NCBI RefSeq assembly: GCF_027924565.1
Contig: NZ_AP027041.1
Span: forward strand, 372,001-436,000
DNA length: 64,000 nucleotides
Source of the DNA: Lysobacter auxotrophicus
GTDB taxonomy: Bacteria > Pseudomonadota > Gammaproteobacteria > Xanthomonadales > Xanthomonadaceae
Direction: 5' to 3'
Shown: positions 25,432-35,108 of the stretch, one piece after another
Layout: the number at the start of each line of letters is the position of its first letter
How positions within the stretch are numbered: position 1 is the stretch's first letter
Program-made: the position numbers and the translations under genes
The notes under the pieces: generated by a model
What the model was told of the DNA's origin: nothing
The model's input: the letters and a program-made list of their open reading frames with translations, nothing else
Database searches by the model: none

Positions 25432-26349
25432 ATGAGACTCGTCTTCGCCGGAACCCCCGACTTCGCCGTGCCCTGCCTGCGCGCCGCCGCGCAGAAGGGG
25501 GAAGTCGTCGCCGTCTACACGCAGCCCGATCGCCCGGCGGGCCGCGGTCGCGAACTCACGCCCTCGCCGGTGAAGCGCGAGGCGTTGCTGCGCGGGATCC
25601 CGGTGATGCAGCCGGAGAACTTCAAGTCCGCCGTATCGAAAGAAGCGCTGCGCGCGCTGCAGCCGGACCTGATGATCGTCGTCGCTTACGGCCTGATCCT
25701 GCCGCAGTCGGTGCTCGACATTCCCACCTACGGCTGCTGGAACGTGCACGCCTCGCTGCTGCCGCGCTGGCGTGGCGCCGCGCCGATCCAGCGCGCGATC
25801 GAAGCCGGCGATACGCGCAGCGGCGTGTGCCTGATGCAGATGGAGAAGGGCTTGGACACCGGCCCGGTGCTGCTGTCGCAGGCGCTCGATATCGGCGAGA
25901 ACGAAACGGGCGGCCAGCTGCATGACCGGCTGTCCGCGCTCGGTGCGCAGGTGCTGAGCGACGGCCTGGGCCTGTTGCGCGCGGACATCCACCCGGTGCC
26001 GCAGCCGCAGCCGATCGAGGGCGTCACCTACGCGCACAAGCTCGACAAGCACGATGCGCGCCTGGACTGGTCGCAGCCCGCGCACGCACTGGCGAACAAG
26101 GTGCGTGCGTTCAATCCGTGGCCGATGGCCGAAGCGAACGTCGCCGGCGAACGCCTGCGCCTGCATGGCGCCATCGCGCTGGACGAAGCGCACGACGCGC
26201 CGCCCGGCACGCTGCTGCGCGCTTCGCGCGAAGGCCTCGACGTCGCCTGCGGCGTCGGAGCGCTGCGCATCCGCGTGCTCCAGCGCGACGGCGGCAAGGC
26301 GATCACCGCCGCCGATTACCTCAACGGCCGACGCGATCTGGTGCGCTGA
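25432..26349 (+). CDS. fmt: methionyl-tRNA formyltransferase
   Basis: Fmt formylates the methionine on the initiator tRNA with 10-formyl-THF. The 305-residue protein has the catalytic set of the family: N104 and H106 in [15 protein letters not shown], and D142 in KGLDTGPV. The C-terminal tRNA-binding OB-like domain (about 205-305) starts near the conserved YAHKLDK. Length and motifs are normal. The gene ends 2 bases before the rsmB start, so the pair is coupled. Confidence 0.97.
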   Translation: MRLVFAGTPDFAVPCLRAAAQKGEVVAVYTQPDRPAGRGRELTPSPVKREALLRGIPVMQPENFKSAVSKEALRALQPDLMIVVAYGLILPQSVLDIPTYGCWNVHASLLPRWRGAAPIQRAIEAGDTRSGVCLMQMEKGLDTGPVLLSQALDIGENETGGQLHDRLSALGAQVLSDGLGLLRADIHPVPQPQPIEGVTYAHKLDKHDARLDWSQPAHALANKVRAFNPWPMAEANVAGERLRLHGAIALDEAHDAPPGTLLRASREGLDVACGVGALRIRVLQRDGGKAITAADYLNGRRDLVR

Positions 26350-26351
26350 GC

Positions 26352-27671
26352 ATGAAACCGCATTCCGCCAAGCAGCCGCCCGGCGTACAGACGCGCGTCG
26401 TCGCCACGCGCGTGCTCGATGCGGTGCTGCATCGCGGCCGCTCGCTCAAGGCCGAGCTGTCGCAGGCGCTGCCGACACTGGCCGATCCGCGCGATCGCGC
26501 GCTGGTGGAAGCGATCTGCTTCGCCGTGCTGCGCCAGCCGGCCCGTTTCGAATCCGCGCTGTCGGCCTGGATGAGCAAGCCGCTGGGTTATCGCGATGGC
26601 GAGCTCAAGGCGCTGCTGTTCGTCGGCCTCGCGCAGCTCGATCCGCTGAAGTTGCCGGCGCACGCGGCGCTCGCGTCCACGGTCGATGCGGCGCGTGCGA
26701 TCGGACGCACGCACCAGGCCGGACTGGTGAACGCGCTGCTGCGTCGCGCGCAACGCGAAGGCGTTCCCGCCGGCGACGCGCATGCGCATTGGCCGGCATG
26801 GCTTCGCGAGCGCATCGCCGCCGACTGGCCGCAGGATGAAACCGCGATCCTCGACGCCAGCGTGTCCGAGCCGCCGATGTGGCTGCGCGTGAACCGCCGT
26901 CGCACGACGCCGGCCGATTACCTGCAACGCCTGCGCGACGCAGGCATCGCGGCCGATCTCGACGAAAACGCGGCGGACGCCTTGCGTCTGGAACCGCCCG
27001 TCGCGGTCGCCGCCTTGCCGGGCTTCGCCGATGGCGACGTCTCCGTGCAGGACGCCTCCGCGCAGCTGGTGATCGATGCGATGTCGCCCGCGAGCGGCGC
27101 GCGCGTGCTCGACGCCTGCGTCGCGCCCGGCGGCAAGGCCGCGCATCTGCTCGAACGCGACGCGACCCTGCGCCTTTCGGCCATCGACATCGATGCGCAG
27201 CGGCTGGTGCGCGTGCGCGAAAACCTGTCGCGACTGAAGCTCGGCGGCAGCATCCAGCTCGCCGCGGTCGATGCAGCCGACACGAAGGCGTGGTGGGACG
27301 GCGTGCCGTTCGATGCGGTGCTGCTCGACGCGCCGTGTTCGGCGACCGGCATCGTGCGTCGCCAGCCCGACGTGCTGCAGCACCGCCGCGCGTCCGACCT
27401 CGACGCGCTCATCGCCACGCAGACGCGCCTGCTCGATGCGCTGTGGACCACCGTCGCACCCGGCGGCGTGCTGTTGTACGCGACGTGTTCGATCCTGAAA
27501 GCCGAGAACGAAGCGCAGGTCGAAGCGTTCCTTTCGCGTACGCCGGATGCCGTCGCCGAGCCGCTCGACGGGCGCTTCGGCCGTCCCGCCGGTGCCGGTC
27601 GACAGCGCCTGCCGGGCGAACACGGCTACGACGGCTTCTACTACGCGCGACTGCGCAAGCGTTCCGCGTAA
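26352..27671 (+). CDS. rsmB: 16S rRNA m5C967 methyltransferase RsmB
   Basis: RsmB methylates C967 of 16S rRNA with SAM. The 439-residue protein has an N-terminal NusB-like domain (about 12-145) and a Rossmann methyltransferase domain. SAM motif I reads [16 protein letters not shown] (about 253-268). The two catalytic cysteines are C329 in LDAPCSATG and C379 in YATCS; both are required for methyl transfer and product release. It is the last gene of def-fmt-rsmB, and 67 bases separate it from the next gene. Confidence 0.97.
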   Translation: MKPHSAKQPPGVQTRVVATRVLDAVLHRGRSLKAELSQALPTLADPRDRALVEAICFAVLRQPARFESALSAWMSKPLGYRDGELKALLFVGLAQLDPLKLPAHAALASTVDAARAIGRTHQAGLVNALLRRAQREGVPAGDAHAHWPAWLRERIAADWPQDETAILDASVSEPPMWLRVNRRRTTPADYLQRLRDAGIAADLDENAADALRLEPPVAVAALPGFADGDVSVQDASAQLVIDAMSPASGARVLDACVAPGGKAAHLLERDATLRLSAIDIDAQRLVRVRENLSRLKLGGSIQLAAVDAADTKAWWDGVPFDAVLLDAPCSATGIVRRQPDVLQHRRASDLDALIATQTRLLDALWTTVAPGGVLLYATCSILKAENEAQVEAFLSRTPDAVAEPLDGRFGRPAGAGRQRLPGEHGYDGFYYARLRKRSA

Positions 27672-27738
27672 GCGCATGGCCGCGGGCCGCCGCGGGCATT
27701 CCGACGTTCCGACAACATCCGGCGGATATCATCCGCGG

Positions 27739-29412
27739 ATGCTGCCGACCACCGCCCGCTCCCGCGACACCTGGCTGTTCTGGATCATCGCCCTGCTCGT
27801 GCTGGGAGCGGGGCTCGGCTTGCGCGATCCGTGGCCGGCCGACGAGCCGCGCTTCACCCTCGTCGCCAGGCAGATGATCGAAAGCGGCGACTGGCTGTTC
27901 CCGCATCGCGGCCACGAGTTGTATTCGGACAAGCCGCCGGTCTTCATGTGGCTGCAGGCGATCGCGTACACGATCTTCGGCAACTGGCGCGTCGCGTTCC
28001 TGCTGCCGTCGCTGCTCGCCGCGCTGGGCACGCTGTGGTGCGTGGTCGATCTGGGCACGCGTCTGTGGACGCGCCGCGTCGGCGTGTACGCCGGCTATGC
28101 GCTGCTGTTCGCGCTGCAGTTCACCTGGCAGGCGAAGAAGGCGCAGATCGATCCCCTGGTGGTGTTCTGGATCACGCTCGGCAATTACGGCCTGTTGCGC
28201 CATGTGCTGCAGACCGCACGTAACCAGGGGCCGAACTGGCCGATGTGGATGCTCGGCTGGGCCGCGGCCGCACTGGGCGTCATCAGCAAGGGCGTCGGCT
28301 TTCTCGCGTTGCTGATGCTGGTGCCGGCGGGCGTCGCGTCGCTGCGCGGCTGGAACGTGAAAGTGCACGTGCGCGATGCGCGCTTCTGGCTCGGACCGCT
28401 CGCGTTCGTGCTCGCCGCGTGCGTGTGGCTGGTGCCGATGCTGATCGCCGCGATCGGCAACGCAGGGCCGGAATATCGCGCCTACGTCGATGACATCCTC
28501 GTGCGGCAGACCGCCAAGCGTTACGGCGCGTCGTGGGACCACGGCCAGCCGGTCTGGTACTTCCTCGAAGTGATGGCGACGATGTGGCTGCCGACGGTGC
28601 TCGCGCTGCCGTGGGCGATCCCCGCGTGGCGTCGACGCCTGCGCCGTCGCGATCCGCGTTACCTGCTGCCGCTCGTGTGGTGGCTGCTCGTGATCGTGTT
28701 CTTCAGCATTCCGGCCGGCAAACGCGACATGTACATCCTGCCGGCGCTGCCGATGATGGCGCTGGCGCTCGGCCCACTGCTGCCGGGGCTGATGCGCAAG
28801 CCGGGCGTGCGCCGCACCGCGTTCGGGTTCACCGCGGTGTTCGCGCTCGCGATGCTGCTGGGCGGGCTTGCGATGTGGTTCGGCGACCCGGGGTTCGAGC
28901 GGCGCTTCGTCGAAGAGCGCAGCCTGGAAGCCGAATCGACCGCGCTGGCGATGTGCATCACGGCGGTCGGCGTATGGGGCGTGCTGTGCCTGCTGTGGGC
29001 AGGACCGCGCCGCCCGTTCGCGGGGATGATCGCGCTGCTCTCAGGCCTGTGGGTCGCCTTCGGCCTGATGCTCGCGCCGCTGCTCAACGATTCCTCGTCC
29101 GCGCGCGGGCTGATGACCGAAGTAGGCCGACGCATCGGCCCCGACGCCGAACTCGGCCTGGTCGCGTGGCGCGAACAGAACCTGCTGATGGCCGATCGCC
29201 GCGTCGCCGAATTCGGCTTCAAGGTCGATTTCGACGAACAGATGCAGCGCGGCCTGCGCTGGCAGCGTGAGGCGCCGGCGACGCGCTGGCTACTGGTGCA
29301 GGACGTCGCGTTGGCATCGTGCATCGACGCGGCGCGCACGCAGCATCTGGGCAACGCGAACCGGCGCGGATGGACCCTGGTGCCGGGCGATGCGGCGGCG
29401 GGCTGCCGGTGA
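27739..29412 (+). CDS. GT39-type integral-membrane glycosyltransferase (ArnT-like)
   Basis: This 557-residue protein has about ten to twelve membrane segments. The first periplasmic loop carries the acidic pair of GT-C enzymes, PWPADEPRFTLVARQM, near residues 31-46, followed by DKPPVFMWLQA. This is the pattern of ArnT/PMT family transferases, which move sugars from polyprenyl-phosphate donors to lipid A or other envelope acceptors. Whether it adds aminoarabinose or another sugar cannot be told; the rest of an arn operon is not in the window. The start follows a 67-base gap from rsmB with no strong ribosome site. Confidence 0.85.
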   Translation: MLPTTARSRDTWLFWIIALLVLGAGLGLRDPWPADEPRFTLVARQMIESGDWLFPHRGHELYSDKPPVFMWLQAIAYTIFGNWRVAFLLPSLLAALGTLWCVVDLGTRLWTRRVGVYAGYALLFALQFTWQAKKAQIDPLVVFWITLGNYGLLRHVLQTARNQGPNWPMWMLGWAAAALGVISKGVGFLALLMLVPAGVASLRGWNVKVHVRDARFWLGPLAFVLAACVWLVPMLIAAIGNAGPEYRAYVDDILVRQTAKRYGASWDHGQPVWYFLEVMATMWLPTVLALPWAIPAWRRRLRRRDPRYLLPLVWWLLVIVFFSIPAGKRDMYILPALPMMALALGPLLPGLMRKPGVRRTAFGFTAVFALAMLLGGLAMWFGDPGFERRFVEERSLEAESTALAMCITAVGVWGVLCLLWAGPRRPFAGMIALLSGLWVAFGLMLAPLLNDSSSARGLMTEVGRRIGPDAELGLVAWREQNLLMADRRVAEFGFKVDFDEQMQRGLRWQREAPATRWLLVQDVALASCIDAARTQHLGNANRRGWTLVPGDAAAGCR

Positions 29413-29433
29413 ACCGCTAACGCTTCGCTCTGC

Positions 29434-29505
29434 AGCCCGGGTAAGCGAAGCGCACCCGGGGCTTTGGCGTTACGGGTTCCCGGGTGCGCTTCGCTTACCC
29501 GGGCT
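29434..29505. repeat. REP-like inverted repeat pair (GTAG type)
   Basis: Two perfect 27-bp inverted copies (29434-29460 and 29479-29505) flank an 18-base centre. Each contains CCCGGGTAAGCGAAGCGC. The same unit occurs at 52344-52370, and a degraded copy at 56135-56160. Right after the second arm come three GGCAAC hexamers (29511-29528). Such dispersed palindromes are typical of REP elements mobilised by RAYT transposases. Lying between the convergent GT39 and GT2 genes, the pair may also end transcription. Confidence 0.75.
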
Positions 29506-29543
29506 ACAACGGCAACGGCAACGGCAACGGTGAAGGCAAAAAA

Positions 29544-30404
29544 CTACCTCCGCACGCTCTCGCGCAGATCCGGCAACGGCTCGCGCGCGAATTCCTCCAG
29601 GTGACGATCCAGCCCCAGCGGGCTGCGCACGCGTTTGGTCGCCTTCGTGTCGGCGAGCAGCGGATCGTTCGGGCTCGCGCCGTCTTCGTGCCGCTCGCGG
29701 TGGTAAAGGTGCGTGGCCAGCCCGCCGAACCGCAGCATCCGCCGCATCAGGCCGTGGTGGAACGCGCGCACCGCCAGGTCCTTGTCTTCGCGGCCCCACC
29801 CTTCGTAACGCTCGTCGAAACCGTTCAGCGCGACCAGATCGTCGCGCCACCAGGCCTGGCTGCAGCCTTTGATCGAGCTGGTCTTCTGGTTGCGCGTCAC
29901 ACGCAACGACAGCGCCGCCAGCGCGGGAATGCGCAGCGTGTGCCGGCGACGCGTCAGTCCGCGATCGAAGAAGCCCAGTTGCCGCACCTCGCGCGACAGC
30001 AGGCGGTCGCGACCGGTCTCGTCGGTGAGCACGCGCATGCCCTGCACGAAGCTGCCGCGTTCGGCGGCGCGCACCTGGTCCTCGACGAACTTCGGATGCG
30101 GGAGCATGTCGCCGTCGAGGATCAGCACGTAGTCGCCCGTCGTCGCGGCGATGGCGCGATTGCGCGCCAGCGCCAGGCGAAAGCCTTTGTCCTCGATCCA
30201 GCTGTGCCGTAGCGGCACGGGGTAGTCGCGCGCAAGTCGCTCGAGCATCGCGCGCGTGTCGTCCCGCGAGCCGTCGTCGGCCACGATCACTTCATGCGGC
30301 AGCATCGTCTGGCGCGCAAGCGCTTCCAGCGCAAGCTCCAGCGCCTGCGGCCAGTTGTAGGTGGAGATGACGACGGAGACCGAGGGTGACGTCGGACCGG
30401 GCAT
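29544..30404 (-). CDS. family 2 glycosyltransferase, LPS core type
   Basis: This 286-residue cytoplasmic GT-A enzyme opens with VSVVISTYNWPQ and has the metal-binding triad ILDGDM (D97, D99). Its C-terminal part, GFDERYEGWGREDKDLAVR (about 193-211), matches the galactosyltransferase-like end (Glyco_transf_7C) seen in polysaccharide and chondroitin-type enzymes. The donor and acceptor are unknown; the neighbours suggest lipopolysaccharide core synthesis. The stop lies close to the REP-like repeat, and about 350 bases separate its start from the next minus-strand gene. Confidence 0.88.
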   Translation of the reverse strand: MPGPTSPSVSVVISTYNWPQALELALEALARQTMLPHEVIVADDGSRDDTRAMLERLARDYPVPLRHSWIEDKGFRLALARNRAIAATTGDYVLILDGDMLPHPKFVEDQVRAAERGSFVQGMRVLTDETGRDRLLSREVRQLGFFDRGLTRRRHTLRIPALAALSLRVTRNQKTSSIKGCSQAWWRDDLVALNGFDERYEGWGREDKDLAVRAFHHGLMRRMLRFGGLATHLYHRERHEDGASPNDPLLADTKATKRVRSPLGLDRHLEEFAREPLPDLRESVRR

Positions 30405-30754
30405 GCAGTCTGTCGAGTAGAAAAAGTCTCAACAGGTTGCGTACTAACGGTGGACAAAACAAGTCAGTCATGCCGCCAAGAGCTGAATTCGGGTCCTGCC
30501 ATTTCGGCTCTCCCGACGTGTATCGCCGGCAGGTTGGAGGTCGACCGGGATACAGGGAGAGGGAGCCTTGAGGCCATTCAGGTGGCCGGCGCCGCGCGCG
30601 CCCCGTGCGGATTGCTGGGGGACTGGATTAATGGGTGAGGCGGCAGTCACGCCTAGGGCGTGTGCGCTTGACGCGCGAGCGTACCGTCGCTGCTAGCGGC
30701 GGCACCGGAAACCCAGTCGTTCGTGGCGAGCACGGCCCGCCGTGCGCGGAATAG
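30405..30754. other. 350-base spacer between two glycosyltransferase genes
   Basis: I see no gene here. The region contains a perfect 16-base palindrome GCACGGCCCGCCGTGC (30730-30745), which would fold 10 bases after the stop of the glycosyltransferase gene at 30755. It may be a terminator without a T-run. The left part, near 30420-30480, is poorer in GC and should hold the promoter of the gene at 29544-30404, but no clear hexamers stand out. Confidence 0.5.
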
Positions 30755-31633
30755 TTAGGGAGCGGGACGCGGCTCGCGCCAGAAGCACACGAAAGCCGCA
30801 GATCCCCAGCCGAGCCAACGGATCACGTAATTGCGCTGCAGCAGGAGCGCGTAGAGGGGCACTGCAGTGAACGCGCCCAGTAGCGTCTTTACCCGGTAGC
30901 GCAAGGCCGCCGGATAGCCCTGATATTTCCGGATGGCGAGGTGTCGAGAGCGCGCGTAGTGGTACGCCTTGATGAACGCGACGCGCATGCTGGTCCCGGA
31001 GGACCCGCCGCCGGCATGTACCGCATGGGCGGCGGGTTCGAGCAGGCATTCGAATCCTGCCAGCCGCATCCGAAGGCAGAGGTCATCGTCCTCGTAATAG
31101 AGGAAGAATCGCTCGTCGAACCCTCCGATTTCACGAAACGCATCCGCGCGTATCAGCAGGCAACAGCCGTGCAGCCACTTTGCGGAGCAGATTGCGTCGG
31201 GCACACGATACGACGACCGGGGCATGTGCTCGAAGAAGGCATGCCGGTACGACATCTGAGGCTCTCCGGCCCCGGTCCAGCTCTGCGGGGCCACGATGCC
31301 CGCCGAAGGACAGCGGTGAAGCGCTTCCACCAGGGTTGCGACGGCCTTCTCGTCGACGTGGCAATCCGGGTTCAACAGCAGTACGAAGGGCGTCGTTGCG
31401 ACCGCGGCCCCCTCATTAGATGCCTTGCCGAATCCGCCGTTATGGCGACGCTCGATGATGGTGGCGTGCGGCAGCAGTTCCCGCATCCGTTCCGGACAGC
31501 GATCAAGGCTTCCGTTCTCCACGAGCACCACGTGCTTGAACGGGGACAACGTCGCCGCCATGCGTTCTGCCAGGCGCGCGCTCTTGTATGTGACACTCAC
31601 GACCGTTACCTGGTCGGCCACTGTCGCGCTCAC
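30755..31633 (-). CDS. family 2 glycosyltransferase, rhamnosyltransferase-like
   Basis: The 292-residue protein starts at a GTG that overlaps the stop of the upstream ligase gene (GTGA), so the two are coupled. It has the GT2 start VTVVSVTYKSARL, the metal motif variant LLNPDCHVD (N88-P89-D90) and GGFDERFFLYYEDDDLCLR (about 174-192), as in WbbL-type rhamnosyltransferases of O-antigen synthesis. The C-terminal ~50 residues are basic and hydrophobic and could lie on the membrane. The rhamnose donor is family knowledge, not proven here. The upstream in-frame ATG at 31789 lies within the ligase gene and is not needed. Confidence 0.87.
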   Translation of the reverse strand: MSATVADQVTVVSVTYKSARLAERMAATLSPFKHVVLVENGSLDRCPERMRELLPHATIIERRHNGGFGKASNEGAAVATTPFVLLLNPDCHVDEKAVATLVEALHRCPSAGIVAPQSWTGAGEPQMSYRHAFFEHMPRSSYRVPDAICSAKWLHGCCLLIRADAFREIGGFDERFFLYYEDDDLCLRMRLAGFECLLEPAAHAVHAGGGSSGTSMRVAFIKAYHYARSRHLAIRKYQGYPAALRYRVKTLLGAFTAVPLYALLLQRNYVIRWLGWGSAAFVCFWREPRPAP

Positions 31634-32904
31634 GCGAGTCCCCTGGTCCGGGGCCGCGCTTGCATCGCCGCGGGCAGGCATGCGGCCAGCAGGACGAACG
31701 TGTGTCGGTGCGTGAAGTCGCCCCAGAGGCAGTTCGCTAGCCCTGCGCTGATGTAAATCCCGGCGACGCACAGGTAGAAGTCGCGCCAAGGTGGCTCCAG
31801 GTTGCGGATCCGCTTCACCAGAGCCAGCAGCAGGGCGAGATAGATGACAAGGCCAGCGCCGCCCTGTTCGGCCAGGATCAACAACATTTCCTGATGCGGA
31901 TGCCCAGCCAGGAAGGCTGCATCATCGCCGTGCGAGTTCATCAAGCGCCGATAGGCAGGTCGCCATTGATCCAGACCGTGTCCCAGTACCGGCGCTTCAG
32001 CGACGAGTTCGATCGTCCGGCGCCACAACTGCATGCGAATCCCTGCCGCCGTGGGCGATTCGCTCTGGATGTAAGGGGTGGCCTCATCCGGAAGCGAGCT
32101 CACGACGCGTTGCTGTACCACGGGCGACAGGAGCGCCAGCGACATCAGCAGCACTAGAGAGGCGGCAATCAGCGACGATCGCACAACCAGCCGATGTTGG
32201 GCCGAGAGCCGCCACGCCCAGTACGCCACGAGCGGGATGAGCGCGATGTGCGCCGTGCGGCTTCCCAGAACGATCGCAACGTTGATAGCCGCCAGAAGGC
32301 CCACCATCCATAGCAGCCATCGTTGGCGCCTCGAGGGGGTCGTTACGGACGCCGACAGGGCCATGCATCCGAGGATGAGCGTCGCAAGGCCTTGCTGCGT
32401 GTATTCCTTGAAGACGGTGTTTCGCATGTTCGGCGCAATAGACACGATCGAACGCTGCGGGACGAGCCCACACTCCATGCCGTACGACACCAGCGTCGTG
32501 AACAACATCGCGAGCCCGAACGCCATGAGCGCGCGCCGCGCCCAGCGCGTGTCCTGCAGCACCGATGCCACGATCAATGGATAGCTGCAGACCAACGTGA
32601 ATGAGTTGGCCCACGCAAGGGGATCGGAAGCTCGAAGTGAACTGGCGATCAGAACCGCCCCCCACGCCAGAAATCCCCTGACAACGGATTGGCGCGAAGC
32701 CCAGCGCCATCGTTCCGTTGCGTCGGTGCCCACGATCGAGAAGAAGAGGCACAGTCCAACCAATATGCTCGTCGCCGGCTTGTTGATTGGCGCAACCAGA
32801 AGCGTGCCAACCGCGGACCACCGCCCGAGCGCGACCGCGGTATCGCCGATTCCCGACGAGGCGGAGGGTTTTCTGTCTGAGTCCGAGTGCATCGCGAGCG
32901 CCAT
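31630..32904 (-). CDS. O-antigen ligase/polymerase-like membrane protein (Wzy_C family)
   Basis: From the ATG at 32904 the protein has 424 residues and about eleven to twelve hydrophobic segments. A large periplasmic loop carries the Wzy_C signature: APVLGHGLDQWRPAYRR and GHPHQEMLLILAEQGG, whose histidines are typical of WaaL/Wzy ligases joining polymers to lipid carriers. The overlap with the downstream rhamnosyltransferase suggests a shared role in O-chain or exopolysaccharide assembly. The start is uncertain: alternatives are 33006 (34 residues longer) and 32892. GC is slightly lower than in its neighbours, as is common in surface polysaccharide genes. Confidence 0.85.
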   Translation of the reverse strand: MALAMHSDSDRKPSASSGIGDTAVALGRWSAVGTLLVAPINKPATSILVGLCLFFSIVGTDATERWRWASRQSVVRGFLAWGAVLIASSLRASDPLAWANSFTLVCSYPLIVASVLQDTRWARRALMAFGLAMLFTTLVSYGMECGLVPQRSIVSIAPNMRNTVFKEYTQQGLATLILGCMALSASVTTPSRRQRWLLWMVGLLAAINVAIVLGSRTAHIALIPLVAYWAWRLSAQHRLVVRSSLIAASLVLLMSLALLSPVVQQRVVSSLPDEATPYIQSESPTAAGIRMQLWRRTIELVAEAPVLGHGLDQWRPAYRRLMNSHGDDAAFLAGHPHQEMLLILAEQGGAGLVIYLALLLALVKRIRNLEPPWRDFYLCVAGIYISAGLANCLWGDFTHRHTFVLLAACLPAAMQARPRTRGLA

Positions 32905-33039
32905 TAAGTGCTCGCTGGTACCGCGCCCGGAATCCGCGTCAGACGCGCCTTGACGGCGCGCTAGCGGAGAAGAATGAGGCGGAGGGCCGGATGGGGGCCG
33001 AGGCAAGCGCCGGTACTATCTCGTGGCGACATGCGGATG

Positions 33040-33891
33040 TCAGTCGTTTCCCGCATCGGTGGGGGCCGACATTTTCGCGCTTTCAATCGCTGCGCCGTTC
33101 TGCAACAGCCACAACATGATGGTTTTCTGCCGCACGTAGTTCGCGCGGACGTAGGCGTAGACCAGGCCGTGCCAGCCGTCGAGGAAGCCGCCGCGGAACA
33201 GGTAGCCGCGCCAGAAGCGCCACGCCGGCGACAGCACCAGCTTGCCCAGCGTCGCGCGCTTGCCGCGCGCGAAGTCGTGCTCGGCCATCATGCGCGCGTA
33301 GCGTTGCGTTTTCTGTAGCTGCGCCTGCAGCGAGCGGTACGGGTAATGGATCAGGTCGCCCGGCAGCGTGCGCACCGGACCGTCGACGCTCGCCGCTTCG
33401 TGCACTTCGCGCTTGCCGCGCCAGCCGCCACGGCGCCGGTCGAACAGCCGCAGCACGCGGTCCGGGTACGCGTTGCCGTGGCGCAGGAACTTGCCGAAAT
33501 ATTCGCTCAGCCGCGCGAACCGGTACCCCGCCGCGCCGTCGAAACCGCGCGCGCGTTCGGCTTCGATCGCGGTGCGCAGCGCGTCGCCCACGCGCTCGTC
33601 GGCGTCCAGGCACAGCACCCAGTCGTGCGCGGCCTGTTCTATGGCGAACTGCTTCTGGCTGCGGAAGCCGTCGAACGGGCGCTGGATCACGCGCGCGCCG
33701 AGCTCCGCGGCGATGCGGGCCGTGTCGTCGGTGGAATGCGAATCGACGACGACCACCTCGTCGCAGAAGGCGAGCGAGGCGATGCAGTCGGCGATGCGGT
33801 CGGCTTCGTTGAACGCGATGATGCAGGCCGACAGCGCCGGTGGGGCGGGCGAAGCGTTGATGGCGGGCGTTCCGGGCGGGAGTGGCGTCAT
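33040..33891 (-). CDS. family 2 glycosyltransferase, LPS core (WaaE/KdtX-like)
   Basis: The 283-residue enzyme opens, after a short Pro/Ala-rich leader, with LSACIIAFNEADRIADCI. It has the DxD-like motif CLDADER (D96, D98) and the downstream YPDRVLRLFDRRRGGW and REVHE stretch of the WaaE/KdtX family, which glycosylates heptose in the LPS core. The leader (about 1-18) is longer than usual, and the true start may be inside it. It diverges from the glycosyltransferase gene at 34055 with about 163 bases between, where no clear promoter is seen. Confidence 0.88.
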   Translation of the reverse strand: MTPLPPGTPAINASPAPPALSACIIAFNEADRIADCIASLAFCDEVVVVDSHSTDDTARIAAELGARVIQRPFDGFRSQKQFAIEQAAHDWVLCLDADERVGDALRTAIEAERARGFDGAAGYRFARLSEYFGKFLRHGNAYPDRVLRLFDRRRGGWRGKREVHEAASVDGPVRTLPGDLIHYPYRSLQAQLQKTQRYARMMAEHDFARGKRATLGKLVLSPAWRFWRGYLFRGGFLDGWHGLVYAYVRANYVRQKTIMLWLLQNGAAIESAKMSAPTDAGND

Positions 33892-34054
33892 CGTGCAGCC
33901 GCCAACCGTTCGCCACAAGTCGTGAGCGCCTTCACGTTCCGCATCCCGGGCTCCGCGTGGCGCTTGCAAGCCGGCGCGTTCCACGCAGAATGGCCCTGGG
34001 GAAGGATCCCGGGCGTGGCGGCGTATCGCCCGGGGAGCAAGCCGGGGGGCGAGC

Positions 34055-35068
34055 TTGGGGAAGCTGCGCGTGATCACCCGCGACAACGGCGCTGGCCTGA
34101 GTCGCGACCTGCGTCTGATTGCCGATGTCCTGCGCCATGGCCACGACGTGGCCCCGGTCGGGTTGGGCAGCGGTCGCCTTGGAAACCGCATCGCGCAATG
34201 GCGGATACGCATGGCGGCGCGCCTTTGGGGCGCCGTCGATGCGCAACTGTCGGTCGAACGCATCTACGAGCCCACGCTGGCCTCGGCGCGCAGCAACCTG
34301 CTGATGCCGAACCCGGAATGGTTCCGGCCGTCGTGGACGGCGTTGCTGCCTCGCTTCGAGCGCGTGCTGTGCAAGTCGCGCCATGCGGTGGAGATCTTCC
34401 AGCGCCTGGGTTGCGCCACGACCTACACCGGTTTCACCAGCGAGGATCGGCTCGATTCCGCCGTCCCGCGCGAGCGCGCGTTCTTCCATCTCGCCGGGCG
34501 CAGTTCGGCCAAGGGCACACGGGTCGTGCTGGAGGCATGGCGCCGGCATCCCGAATGGCCGCGACTCACCGTCGTCCAGTGCGCCCGAAAGGCCCGCCAT
34601 CGCGTCGTCGCCGCCAACATCGACCATCGTGTCGGTCATCTCGACGACGCGGAGCTGCGCCGCCTGCAGAACGCGCACCGCTTCCACCTGTGCCCGTCCG
34701 AAGTGGAGGGCTACGGCCACTACATCGCCGAGGCGATGAGCGCCGGCGCGGTGGTGATCACCACCGATGCGGCGCCGATGAACGAACTGGTCGCGCCCGG
34801 ATGCGGGCTGCTGCTGCCGTGCAGCCCGGGCGAACGCCTCGGCCTGGACGTCCGCCACCTGGTTTCCGTCGAGGCCGTGGAAGCGGCGGTGACGCACGCG
34901 CTATCGATGGATGAGGCCGCCTGTGTGCTCCTCGGCGAGCACGCGCGGGCGCGGTTCCTCGAGAACGACCGCGCCTTCCGCGTGCGCCTGCAGGCGGTGT
35001 TCGACGAACTGCCGGGATTGCAGCGCCAAAGTGGCCCGCTGGACGCGGCCGACGCGATAATCCCCTAG
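34055..35068 (+). CDS. GT-B glycosyltransferase (group 1, GT4-like)
   Basis: This 337-residue protein is a small GT-B enzyme. The C-terminal half has the retaining GT4 pattern: LAGRSSAKGT, then a typical helix, then HLCPSEVEGYGHYIAEAMSAGAVVI, where the E(x7)E element binds the sugar nucleotide. The N-terminal acceptor half is short. The likely start is a TTG at 34055 with a GGGGGG run 7 to 12 bases upstream; a GTG five codons downstream is an alternative. The gene opens a plus-strand run with the two glycerophosphotransferase genes, so a role in the same surface glycan is likely but not proven. Confidence 0.8.
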   Translation: MGKLRVITRDNGAGLSRDLRLIADVLRHGHDVAPVGLGSGRLGNRIAQWRIRMAARLWGAVDAQLSVERIYEPTLASARSNLLMPNPEWFRPSWTALLPRFERVLCKSRHAVEIFQRLGCATTYTGFTSEDRLDSAVPRERAFFHLAGRSSAKGTRVVLEAWRRHPEWPRLTVVQCARKARHRVVAANIDHRVGHLDDAELRRLQNAHRFHLCPSEVEGYGHYIAEAMSAGAVVITTDAAPMNELVAPGCGLLLPCSPGERLGLDVRHLVSVEAVEAAVTHALSMDEAACVLLGEHARARFLENDRAFRVRLQAVFDELPGLQRQSGPLDAADAIIP

Positions 35069-35108
35069 CGGCGCCGACGCCGCCTCGATTCCCGCCGACG
35101 GACCCTTG

